Assembly (NCBI GenBank): GCA_032358165.1
Contig: JAALGY010000015.1
Coordinates: 1,798,001 to 1,862,000 of the forward strand
DNA length: 64,000 nt
Source of the DNA: Diplosphaera chodatii
Lineage: Eukaryota > Chlorophyta > Trebouxiophyceae > Prasiolales > Stichococcaceae
Reading direction: 5' to 3'
A program made the position numbers and the translations under genes. The notes under the pieces are model-generated. The model searched no databases. It was given only the letters and a program-made list of their open reading frames with translations, and was not told the origin of the DNA. Positions 54,175 to 64,000 of this stretch are shown in pieces; position 1 is the first letter of the stretch, and each line of letters begins with the position of its first letter.

Positions 54175-57100
54175 ATGCATGGCGATGCGCAGCGCAGCCC
54201 CGCGCGAAAGCAATCAGCCTTCGATGTACTGCTGGGCAAACGCAAGCAGCCCGCAACTCCTACCTCCTCGGCGCTGGACGCCATCCAGGGGGCGCTGCAC
54301 CGGGCAGGCGGCTCGCTGTCTCCCGCTGCGGCGTCGCCCGCAATCAAGCGCGTGCGGACGCCGCGTGGCGAGTCGTCCTATGCGACGTGCCCGGTGTGCG
54401 GCAGGTCGCTGCCGAGGGTACTGCTGGACGCGCACACCAGTGGGTGCACAGATGCGCCCGCTGGCGAAGCACCAGCGCAGCTGGCGTCAGTGCCGGAGGA
54501 CCGCCCTGATGTGTCGCGCGCACAAGCACAGCCGGATCAACTACGTCAACAGCAGGCTGGCAACGGCGAACCAGCTGCATCAACTTCTGCCCATCCAGAA
54601 GCAGATGCGCCTCGAGCGGCGGCAATTGGCAGACCCAAGCAGGCGCGCCTCAGTGGCGGGGCGGTGCTGGCGGATGACAGCGCTGGGGCAGCCACCAAAT
54701 CAGCCAGCGCCGGCATGGCCAAGGCCACCAGCAGCAGGCAGGCAGACGACGGCTCCGGTGTGGCACCAGGGCACCAGCCAACTGGGGTCGCCCAGCAACT
54801 GGACGCCAGGGACAGCCCGCGGGGCCCAGACACACACCCGCAGCCCGCAGATGCAGACGATGCCGCAGCCCCACTGCAGGCTGCTCCATCGGCGGGCAAC
54901 GCCTTCGCTACCATGATGCAGCGCAGCCGGCAGCTGGCGCAGGTGAGCAATTCATGATTGACACAGGGCTGGCAGCAGCAGACGCCATTGGGATGCTCCC
55001 CCGCACACTGTGCAGCATGGCCCGCAGGTGCAGCAGTTCTTTCTGGAGCGCAGCGACAGCGGCGCTTGGACCTGGCACTGGTGGCTCAAGTCGCCAGGCG
55101 GCACAGCTGGCAGCGGCAGCCAGGGCGCGTCCAGCCGACCCAGCACCCGCAGCGTGTGGTCAGCTTCCACAGCCGCGGCTTTCAGTGCGCAACTGAAGTG
55201 CCTGACACCCAGCGCTTGCAAGTGCCCGACTCTTGGCAGTGCCAGCTTCCATCCTCGCTGGGCTGCTTCAGCAATGTCACATATGGGTTCGGAACACTGC
55301 AGGCCCTGCAGGACCCAAGGTGAAACTGCAACTCCTGAGCAATGTGCCGCCAGCTGAAGAGGGCAGCACTGAGTGGGGTTGGGGCGCGTCCCTGCCCAGC
55401 AATGCCAACGAGGTGCGCCTGACACCTGCAGCTGCTGCTTGCACTGAGGGCCTTGCGCATGGCAGCTGGCAAGCTGCAGATGATGCAGGCCAGGTCGACC
55501 CGCTCCTTGCAGGGCCGCTGGCATGGAGGGGGCCCCTCCGGTGCAGCCGGGCCGCTAAAGTCGGCGCTGCAGAAGGATGTGCGGCTGTGCCGCGGCCACA
55601 GCGCCATCAGGTGGCGACCATGCGGATGCATCTGATCCATGACTAACTGCTAACACGCTGATGCGTTGCTGTAGCTGGGCATATCCATGCACCGGGTGCG
55701 CATGGCACACTTATGCAGGGTGGCGCTGTACCTGCTGAAGGAGAACCCCATCGAGGTCCTGAGGCGGCTGGCCGTCATCTGCGTGGAGGATGCAGTGCTG
55801 CCGCCGGCTTACCCTGCGCTGGTGAGCTGCAAGCAGTTCAGCTATGGTCTCAAGCACAGCACACGGTCGGAAAGGCATAACCCTTCTGAAGGGCACAATA
55901 GGGATTGTTGACTGCAGGTGTGGCTCATGGCGGCATGCTCCAAGGGCTACACCCTGGGCCGCGACCATGTAAACCTGGTCCTGACGATTGTGCAGCAGGT
56001 CAGCATGGAACAACCGTTGCGTCTGCAAGCCGCACCATCGTTTCACAGTCACATCACCGTTTGGTGTGCACCTGCCCTCTGTGTGTCCTGCAACCATGCC
56101 AGCAGCATGGAACAATGCTGCTGCAGATTGCCTCGGTGCCGGTGAGGGACAGCACCCTGCCCGGGTCAGGTGACATGGACAGCGTCGCAGATGATGGCGA
56201 CGACGCAGCAGCTGCGCAGCAGGCCTCGGACCAGCGGCTGGCAGCCGTCGATGCGGCGCTGCACCCGGAGGAAGCAGCGCTTGTCAAGGTGCGCCGGCAG
56301 AGCGCAGGCCTGAATCATGCATGTAGTGAACGCCAGTCATCTCTGGCACATTCGTGCGCCCTCTTGCTGGTGCCATCAAGCAGTAAGGCACCATCCTCCA
56401 CGCACTTCTGACAGCATGACTCTGATTTTTTAGGCGCTGCTGTTGCGGGCATCGTACGGCGGCATGCAGGGTGACCAGGCCATGCTGCGCCGCTTTGCGG
56501 ATTTGTGGGAAGGCAGGCAAGCTGCACTCCGCTGCACCACCCGCACCCTGTCGACCAGCGCAGTCAGCGGCTTGCACACCATGACGATGCTCGCTTCAAG
56601 GTGTGCAGGTTTGCCGGGAGGGAGGGGCCGCCGCCGCCACTCCCCGCCCCGCCTGGGCAGTTCTCACCGGCCTCAGCAGTTTACCCAGTCGCCAGTGGCC
56701 CCCGCATGACCTGGATGGAGTACCTGCAGGAGGTCAATGACCTCAACACCAGCGGTGAGCCAGCCGTGCCTGTTGTGCAGGCAGGCAGGCAGGCAGGATA
56801 GCCCACACTGCAGGCGTTGCGAAAAGAGGAACGACAACTGAAGTCCACGAGTTGCTGCCTCATGCCGGGAGTACCCCGCTGCTTAACATGGTCTGGTGCT
56901 GTTGGTTGTGGCACTTTGTCCCCCGATGGCCACGACCCAGCGGCCTGGCCTGGTTTGACATGCAGGACCAGTGGATGTCGGGCTGCTGGGGCCCATGCGC
57001 AAGGCAGACATCCCCCTTTCAGCGATCGACTTCCACTGCTCGACCATCGCGGATGATTTGCAGCAGGTGAGCTCCTTTGCAAGAACCGCCACTGCTTCTG

Positions 57101-57565
57101 CCCATCGGCATGGCCCTCCGGATCAGCGGAGGACACACTTGTGCATCTAGCCTCTGTGCACTGCCTGCAGGAGGAGCACATCCTGGAGGCGGGCAGGCAG
57201 GTGGTTGACGACGATACTGATGGCCTGCTGCAGGGCATCGATGACGCCTTCCGCAAGGTGCGCCTCACGAACCTGCTAAGGAGGTCCCAGCCTGACCAGA
57301 TCTGACCTTTAGGCACAGAGCATCACACATGCATGCAGAATCATGCGCAGGCGTGGCAGAATGAATTTGATGATAGGCTCTGATGGCGGTGCTGATGCAG
57401 GTCATTTGGCACTTTCGCAGCGGCATCAGCAACAAGCAGCCGCTGAAGGTGGGGGAGCGGCAGCGGCACGAGGACCTGAAACGCCTCCTTGAGCCGCTGT
57501 GGCGTGCAGCAGCAGGACCCTTAGAGGACTGGTCCCGAACCTTCATCCGGAAGAGGTTCTACTAG
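54175..57565 (+). CDS. Rad18-type (UBZ4) zinc-finger protein with conserved uncharacterised helical region
   Basis: I do not know this protein's name. The ATG at 54175 starts MHGDAQRSPARKQSAFDVLL. At about residues 72-91 lies a finger with spacing C-x2-C-x11-H-x3-C (CPVCGRSL...DAHTSGC), the UBZ4/Rad18 ubiquitin-binding pattern found in DNA-repair proteins. A long Ala/Ser/Gly-rich linker follows, then VQQFFLERSDSGAWTWHWWL, SNVPPAEEGSTEWGWGASLP and a helical region: SALQKDVRLCRGHSAIRVAM, VALYLLKENPIEVLRRLAVI, CVEDAVLPPAYPALVWLMAA, and LLLRASYGGMQGDQAMLRRF. The end reads AVDFHCSTIADDLQ, EAGRQVVDDDTDGLLQGIDD, QVIWHFRSGISNKQPLKVGE and GPLEDWSRTFIRKRFY. The patterns look strongly constrained. A role in ubiquitin signalling or DNA repair is inference from the finger alone. 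Many short introns. Confidence 0.75.
56780..56801. repeat. GGCA tetranucleotide run
   Basis: A short perfect run of GGCA repeats lies in an intron of the zinc-finger gene. No function is implied. Confidence 0.7.
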
Positions 57566-57682
57566 AGGTTTCGCCGTGACATCTTGGATGTAGCATGTCT
57601 GGCATGTGCAAGGGGTTTGCCTGGTCGTCGCCATGGTTTATGTGTACAATTTCTGATGCTCGACTACGATATGGTACAACGT

Positions 57683-60341
57683 TCATTCAAACTGAATGTC
57701 AGTGCGGCACAGAAGGTTCCAAACCACTGCCCCGAGAACGTACATTGCAGCTGTGAGCTGGAATATTGGTGTGAAGCTGCCGGTGAGCTCTACGACATAG
57801 CCCACTGCGGTGACTCCAACAATGCCTGCGAAGGACCCGAACGTATTGCATAATCCAAACAATTTGCCGCCGTGCCGAGGTGCTATGTCTGACATGTTGG
57901 CCACGAACCCCGCTTGCCCTGCAGTAGTCAGCGGAAGTGTATTATGGGATGCTGATGCCACGGTTGTCAACAGGTATAGATGCACTGTTGATGGCAGGCC
58001 TGTATTGGGTCTCAACAGTGCATGCAACCCACAGGTGACCCACCCAGAGATGTGATGCCCAGCGCAGCTGTCATGCAGCCAATTGCCATGTTATGTGAGA
58101 TACCGGGCTGCGACAGCAAAGTCAGCGCCAGTGCAGGGCCGAGGAATGCAACAGTCTGCAGCGCCTGCATCAACCAGGAGTGCTTCACTCAGTGGAAAAT
58201 GCTGTGCTCTGAAGGAGTGCCCAGATGGGAGGCTGACGGTTGGAAATGTCGGCATATGAGACCTCTGTTTCACGAGCCCACCTTTCTGACTTTGACCACC
58301 GCCACGCCGCGTGCGACCAGGCTGTCTGCCAGCGCGCCAGCAGCTGAGGATCCGACTGCCATGACTACCCATGGCAACAACGACACGAAAGCAGAAGCCC
58401 TGAGGTCCAGGCCAAGGACCTGTCGGGAAAGCATGCACAGGTGATCATCCAGGACCGAATGTCAGGCGGTTCCTAGACAGCAGCAGTGAGACCAAGCTCA
58501 GCACAAAGCACATCTTGACACGCACCTTGTAGAAGTACGACGGTATCCAATTCAGGTATATGAAGTAGCCCCAGTGGTTCACGATGTTGACGGTGATGAT
58601 GGCCCACACCGCGCTGCTTCGGAGCAGCTGCACCACGCCCACTGGCGCCTTATCAGGCGGTGCGCTGGTGATGCCTGCAATCGACAGGCAGGCAGTCATA
58701 CCCGGCAGGTTGGACAGAGCAGCAAGCATGCTGGTGGAACCAAGTCATGAGCCTGCTGACATGTACATCTACAGGGACACTGCCGGACATTCCATGATGC
58801 TGCCTCACTTGTGGCAGTGGGCAGGATGTTGGCTGCACCGGGGGCCATGCCCGGCGTGAGCCCGGCCTGCGCGGCGGCTGAGCGCTGCGGCGGCGCGTCG
58901 GGCACCGCCGCCTGCCACACCGCCAGCAGCGGCGCACCCAGCAGGCCGAAGATGTAGAACAGAGCGCGCCAGCCGAACCTGTGCAGCAGCAGCGGCGACA
59001 CCAGCAGGCCCAGCAGGTTTCCTGCGAGCATGCGAGAGTCTTAGTAGGTGCCGTGCTTGTCATGCTTGAAACGGCGAACCGCAAGCGCCCGCGCTGCTAC
59101 ATAGGAGGGGTGTAACGAGCAGAGCCATTTATGGATCCGTCACAACATGTGAAGTGCTGAAGACCGCTGCACGTGTCGTGGAGGCTGGCTCGGCGGTGTG
59201 TGCACACCGGAGTGGAAGCCGGAGAAGGACGCGCCCAGCGCCAGGGCCCGCCTGGCCTTGGGGATGCGCGTGGCCACCTGCGCCGGGACACAGCCGTCGT
59301 GGGCGTCGACTGCAATCTAAACCCCGATGCGTAGAGCCTTCACGCTGCTGCACCTTCACCATCGATAGATTGGGTGCCCTGCTGAGTCACCAGGTTGTTC
59401 ATGGCGGGCAGGGCGACGCCCTCGCCCAGGCCCACCATGGCTCGGGCCGCGACGACCGCCGGCAGCACCCACCGTGCCGACGCCGCCTGCACGGCATCAC
59501 CAGCGCATCGTGGGGTTTAGCTCCAGCCGTTACCAGCATGCGTGTACCTATGGCAGGGCTGCTGCAAGGCCTCGCCGCTCGGAGCAACACCCACCGCTCG
59601 CGCCGTCACCGCCGGCAGCAGCAGGGACGCCAGCGAGAAGTACACGATGCCAAAGGCCATGACGACTTTGCCTGCAGCGTGCACAGTACTCGTCATACGC
59701 CATGACGAACCAAGCCATCCAAGTGGCCGTTGCAACAGTCCGCAGCAAGCCGTGTCCACGCTCACCGCCGCGCTTGTCGGCCAGAGTCCCGCCAACAAAC
59801 TGCGTGAGCATGTAGCCCCACAGGAAAGCGGACTGGACGATCCCCTGTGTGCTGGGCGCCCAGCCAAACTCTGCTGCCATCGGCACAATAGCGACCGCCA
59901 TGCAGATGCGATCCATGTTGCACACCATTAGCGCCAGCGCCGTCGGCAGCACGACCCGCAGGAATTGACCTGTGCGGGAACTCTGATAGATGAGGTGCGT
60001 TGTATGGAGTCAGCCGGACGGGTCATCAACTATGATCTGCAGATGACAAATATCGCACTGGAGGGCTCTGCTGCATCATCTGGCAGTGGCGCGGCCGCAG
60101 CTGCCGCAGCAGCGACTGCAGCGCTGCCCGTCACGCCACGCCTGTAGCTGGTTGCTGCACGTGCCCGCGCGCACTGGACAATGTTGCAGTGCTGCTGGTG
60201 CAGGTCTGGCTGCAGCTGTTGGTGACGCCGCTTGCTGCCGTGCGCACCATGCTGGCTTTGATGCTGACTTCTAGTTTGTGCAGATGGTGTGCATTGAAGA
60301 TGGTGGCCGACAGATCCTTGCCATGCCAGCCCCAGTGCCAT
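57683..60341 (-). CDS. ANTR/PHT4-type anion (phosphate) transporter, MFS/SLC17 family
   Basis: A 12-helix major-facilitator protein of the ANTR/PHT4 group, which carries phosphate or ascorbate across plastid membranes in plants. The core begins GQFLRVVLPTALALMVCNMD with RICMAVAIVPMAAEFGWAPS, TQGIVQSAFLWGYMLTQFVG and GTLADKRGG. It continues KVVMAFGIVYFSLASLLLPA, AARAMVGLGEGVALPAMNNL, IPKARRALALGASFSGFHSG, NLLGLLVSPLLLHRFGWRAL, and VGVVQLLRSSAVWAIITVNI with VNHWGYFIYLNWIPSYFYK. Next come LGLDLRASAFVSLLPWVVMA, QTVAFLGPALALTLLSQP, FVANMSDIAPRHGGKLFGLC and GIVGVTAVGYVVELTGSFTP. The C-terminus ends CRTDIQFE. The 5' exon with a putative transit peptide, starting at 60341, is less certain; its splice junction to GQFLRV was not resolved. 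Convergent with the zinc-finger gene, 117 bp apart. Confidence 0.87.
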
Positions 60342-61264
60342 GCCGCTGCGATTTCTGCACCTCGGCGCGGTCCCAGCTGTTGTGAGTCGAGTGTGGGAGA
60401 ACGCACCGCGTGGCTATGCCTCACATGTGCAGGCAGCCTGCCAACCACATCAGTTTCTCAGTTTGGAGAGCAAAGCAGAGCAAGCTGGGGTCTGCTGATG
60501 TCATGACGATGGCGGTCTGTTGCTGCACCTGCGGGATCAAGATCTGGTGTCGAAAGGGGCATGGGATACCATACCCCGTCATTCCTGAGCTGTGTCAGCA
60601 CTTGCCGGCCGTTCAGAAGCGTCGCACGCTTGCATGCCAATCTTGTATGGTGCAGTATACACAACATCGTCGTTGCTAAGGCGCTCTAGCCAGGAAAGGG
60701 CCGCAGTTTGCAAAGGTGGGTTCCGGAACCACGCCTCCGCATTCCTCGTCAGCAGCCATGCGTGCAGTCCTCGCTGCCAAGCCTGCAGATGCATGCGACA
60801 CATTTTTTTGGAGTTTATGATACAGCTAGGCACCTTAAATGTTCTTCCACCTTCATCTCGCACAGCTTGGCTCGGCTGCATGATAGCGCGAGAGCAGCTG
60901 CATCTGGGTGTCGGGTGGGCAGTTCTGTGTCTGCCGGCCGTCGAACGTTTTGAAGTAGCTTCAGAGGTTCCATAGGTCTACTAATGCCCAGCGCGCGTGC
61001 TGTCCGCTGGGCGACCGTATAGGCTTACAGCGATGGCCGGGGCTTCGCAAGAAGTGCATGCGATCGCCTGGTCGTCCGAAGTCTGCATCGAGCCCCAAGA
61101 TGCTACTTCAGCAGTTTAAATTGCTTCACAGATGATTATACTGCTTGCCAGAAACGGGGCACCCAACGACACTGCCTTATGATTAGCGGCTTCCACACCT
61201 CCATATGCTCGAGTTCAGCAGCCTTTCATCACCGCAGGTGGCATAGGCCGTCAGCACGTTCGCA
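60342..61264. other. Intergenic, no gene supported
   Basis: Head-to-head gap between the putative ANTR start and the aquaporin start. It must hold both promoters. Open frames between 60410 and 60975 on either strand show no recognisable domain, no consistent codon pattern and no splice support. Confidence 0.45.
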
Positions 61265-63236
61265 ATGGCGCGCGACATGCCCGGCTGGACGAGTCTGCTG
61301 CCGCCGCGGTGGCGTAACGAGATTGACGCGGACACCGCCCGTGCCATTGCGGTGCGCCTGCATGCTGGCGCCCTGGGTCCCAGCCACCAGTGCTCGCATA
61401 CACTTGCGTGGTTGTTGAAAACCTGGTTCTGCACCCGAGGCTTCATGTTAGTGTGGGCAGGGTGAGTTCGTGGGCACATTCCTGTTCGTGTTCCTGGCGA
61501 CGACCGGCACCCGCACCGCGCTGGCTGTGGGCGTGGCCTACACCGTGGCAAGTGAGCACGCGCACCGAGCACCAGCATCTGCACACAATGTCATGCCCTT
61601 GCTGTGCATGCCGTCTTGCTGCATCACCACCATTCTGACGTCGACTGTGTTGCAGGCTATTCCGTGGCGGCACTGTCGGGCGGCCACTTGAACCCGCTGA
61701 TCAGCATCGCCTTCGCTCTGAGTGGGCATCAGCATGCGGCGCAGTCTGGTGATGGTCTTTCTGTCTGATGACGCTGCTCATTGTAGCTGATTGCTCGTTG
61801 TCAGAGACGGAGCATGCAAAGCACTTGCCAGCTATCTGAGTGGCTAACTTATGCGCCTGCCATCTCTTGCGTAGGCCTGTACATCATTGCGCAGGTGAGT
61901 CAGTCGGGGTCAAGCCTGTCACAATGATGCTGAGAGTACGAAAATAATGACGAAAGCAACATGAGCGCGAAACGTCTGTCTGCAGATTCTGGGGTCCATC
62001 GCTGCTGCGCTCGTGGAGGGGTTGCTGCTGCCGGTGCGCAATATGACCTGCGCAGCTGTAGGAGCAGATTGGTTGTTTTGCAGGTTGTCGTGCATGACCA
62101 GAACCGTCTTTGTGACGTCTCACTGCAGGGCATCCACATTGGCCACAACAAGCACGCCCTGCCGCCTGGCTGCCTGCCGCACCTTCTGCACTCCAGTGGC
62201 TGGTGCACTTCTCGGCCGACAAATATGGAAGCCACAAAGATATGTGCAGCTGCATGTGGCATGCTTGACGTGTCATTTAGCCTGACATGCCGGGACGGGG
62301 TGCTGGCTGCAGGTTTGGCACCATCCTGTGGGAGCTCATCCTGTCCTCGCTGTTCCTGATGGTGGTGTATGGCACCTTCATCGGGTGCGCCTGACACACC
62401 TTGGAATTGTGCCCACAATAGTCCGGCCTTCTACTGTATAATCAAGCAAAGCATGTCGTGTGCTCCGCTCCAGGCACCCCAAGTTCCAGCCTGTTGGCCC
62501 CCTTGCGGCGGGGCTGGCAATCTATGCAGCCATTGAGAGTGGTGGTGGGTCGCTGATGTGTCATGCCATCATGACCCGACACTGATTCGCCTATCGACAC
62601 AGCGTAAGCCAAAACCCACTTGCCGTTTGCAGGCACATATTCTGGAGCCGTTGTCAACCCAGCTCGTCTGATCGGTACGCACAACATCGCAGCAGGTTGT
62701 ATTTATCGACCTGCGCCAGCGAAAGCCAGCATGACCACGCCATTGCATGTATCAACAACATCATGGTAGTGAGCTCCTGACCTGCAGGAAGTGCTGTGGT
62801 CTTCCTATGCGGATGGCGCCGCTTCTGGTGAGCAACACCAACAGATGCGCTGACCATGTACACAGTAAATGACAGCGGAGCGCTTCAGTGACCAAGTAAA
62901 GAGCCAATGCTGTGCAGTCAGCTGGACGTGACCCAGCTGCGGCACTTCCACTGCGCATTTCCGGCTGCAGGTTCTATATCATTGGCGAGCTGCTGGCCTC
63001 CTTCATCGTGGCAGGCTTTGCCACCACCTACTGGGGAACAGGTGCGCCATGACATCAGTACACAGAAGATATCGCCACGTCTGACAAACATGTACTTGCT
63101 TTGCTGGCGAATGCTCGACTGTGACCTCAGGGTTCGGCTTCATGCAGGCCCTGCGTATGCTGACAACAGGGACGAGCTGTATGACAGGGCCGGTGGCCGC
63201 CTGTCAGAGGGCCTCATGCCCGAGTCCGATGCCTGA
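61265..63236 (+). CDS. Aquaporin-like MIP channel with NPL/NPA motifs
   Basis: Major-intrinsic-protein channel for water or small solutes. Exon 1 (61265-61351) gives MARDMPGWTSLLPPRWRNEI and joins in phase to exon 2 (61461 on) giving GEFVGTFLFVFLATTGTRTA (TM1). Then comes SVAALSGGHLNPLISIAFAL, where the first signature is NPL instead of NPA. GLYIIAQ and ILGSIAAALVEGLLL (TM3) follow. The next segments are FGTILWELILSSLFLMVVYG (TM4), HPKFQPVGPLAAGLAIYA, GTYSGAVVNPARLI with an intact second NPA, and FYIIGELLASFIVAGFATTY (TM6). I end the gene at PAYADNRDELYDRAGGRLSE... with stop at 63236; a longer reading to 63384 is possible with a different last acceptor. Eight or more short introns. NPL in the first box is also seen in some plant SIP aquaporins; substrate is unknown. 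Confidence 0.84.
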
Positions 63237-63641
63237 TGCCGCATCCATCAAGACTCTGGTCGAGCAGATGTCAGATTGTGGTGGATCAAACATTGCGGGC
63301 CTGGCAAGATCAAGGGAAGGCCTGCCGCACCCAAGGCATCTGCAAAGGAACATGTCGTATGCGAGCCTGGGAGTTGCTCGGTGATGTAGGTAGCGCGAGA
63401 GGAGATTCTGCATCTGACGCTTAGGTAGCCCGTTCAGCGCATGCTTGGATGTCTTCAGTGCAAGTCAGCGCAAAGCGACCATCTGCCCAGCTTGACGCGT
63501 TGTAGCCACGCTTTTTGTTAGAGCCAGCTGCTTGCAACCAGTGTTCATTTCAAGGATTTTACCGTCAATTGAAGCAGTGTCCATGCAGAAAGGCACAGAA
63601 GGCGCAGCACTCACACAGTATGGCGACATGTTACAGCTGCA
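63237..63641. other. Convergent intergenic region, no gene seen
   Basis: This lies between the aquaporin stop and the 3' end of the partial minus-strand gene. If the alternative aquaporin terminus is used, the first 150 bp are coding. Nothing else was recognised. Confidence 0.4.
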
Positions 63642-63817
63642 TCAGCTGGCGTCCATCTGCAGTATGATTGGTGACGCCTGCGGGTGACGCAGCTCCAGCT
63701 GCATGACGCCGACAAACTCCGACAGGAAACGCGTCAGCCCTGCCAGCTTTGTGCGCGCCACCTGCACCCCGTCCGGCTGCCGTCCCAGCAGCTGCACCAG
63801 CTCCTTTGGTGGCATGC
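63642..63817 (-). CDS. Last exon of an unidentified gene, cut by the window end
   Basis: A final exon with acceptor at 63819-63818 reads MPPKELVQLLGRQPDGVQVA, RTKLAGLTRFLSEFVGVMQL and ELRHPQASPIILQMDAS before TGA. The amphipathic, regularly spaced residues look like the end of a folded helical/strand domain. Upstream exons lie further right and beyond 64000, so the gene is partial. No family was recognised. Confidence 0.5.
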
Positions 63818-64000
63818 CTGCACAGCAGCGACCGGGCGTCACTCAAGCGTGACCCTGCAGAGATTCCAAATGTCCCACCGTGTATCAAGTGTAGGCCAGG
63901 TAGCTCCATCCGCAATCCATGCTCTCGATGCAATCTGCCAAGGCGACAGCTCACACCCAGCGAACATACGCACCAATCCATTGCTGAATGACGGAATGGT

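Noticed and set aside
60592..60975. 127-codon plus-strand frame between the ANTR and aquaporin genes
   Set aside because: No domain, no splice continuity with either neighbour and no conserved-looking pattern. It is treated as intergenic.

Overview
This window looks like nuclear DNA from a unicellular green alga, most likely a trebouxiophyte or related chlorophyte. Three things point there. The DNA is moderately GC-rich and the genes are packed on both strands. Nearly every gene is cut by several short GT-AG introns, mostly 50-250 bp. The gene content is plant/green-algal: DET1, a plastid bL33 precursor encoded in the nucleus, a plastid-type ANTR/PHT4 anion transporter, Rubisco-LSMT-like SET proteins, ZOP1 and a SCAB-like actin-binding protein. 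The species cannot be fixed from sequence alone. Gene spans run from first to last supported coding base and contain introns. Exon boundaries are stated only where I read both splice sites and checked the phase.

Layout. 0.2-7.0 kb: small membrane protein (-), divergent type II peroxiredoxin (-), plastid-type single-pass membrane protein (+), FBXO7-like Ubl/FP/F-box protein (-). 7.4-7.8 kb: plastid bL33 (+). 8.4-10.9 and 15.7-17.8 kb: two SET-domain methyltransferases in the same orientation (-), separated by about 4 kb of DNA that forms a giant, hierarchically repeated palindrome (11.4-15.5 kb). 18.5-22.4 kb: uncharacterised acidic protein (-) and a TMEM115 rhomboid-like Golgi protein (-). 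23.1-28.4 kb: TFIIH p62/TFB1 (+) and an NST/TPT transporter (+). 28.6-37.2 kb: coiled-coil protein (-), ZOP1 splicing factor (+), ribosomal uL13 (-), SCAB-like protein (+). 37.6-48.5 kb, all minus: DET1, an intronless L-threonine aldolase, and a VPS10/sortilin receptor. 48.9-54 kb: organellar bL25 (+), plastid-type methyltransferase (-), TANGO2 (-). 54.2-64 kb: Rad18-type zinc-finger protein (+), ANTR/PHT4 transporter (-), aquaporin-like MIP (+), and the 3' end of an unidentified gene (-).

The genes are mostly unrelated housekeeping loci and do not form an operon or pathway. Links worth noting are several head-to-head pairs with 320-490 bp shared upstream regions (peroxiredoxin/membrane protein, FBXO7/bL33, ZOP1/coiled-coil, uL13/SCAB, VPS10/bL25, TANGO2/zinc finger), and the SET gene pair flanking the palindrome. 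The palindrome is the most unusual structure here. It resembles a foldback-type element: arms built from many copies of a short CAAAGGATC/GATCCTTTG motif, centred on a near-perfect 29-bp inverted repeat, with an 18-bp-type simple array in one arm only.
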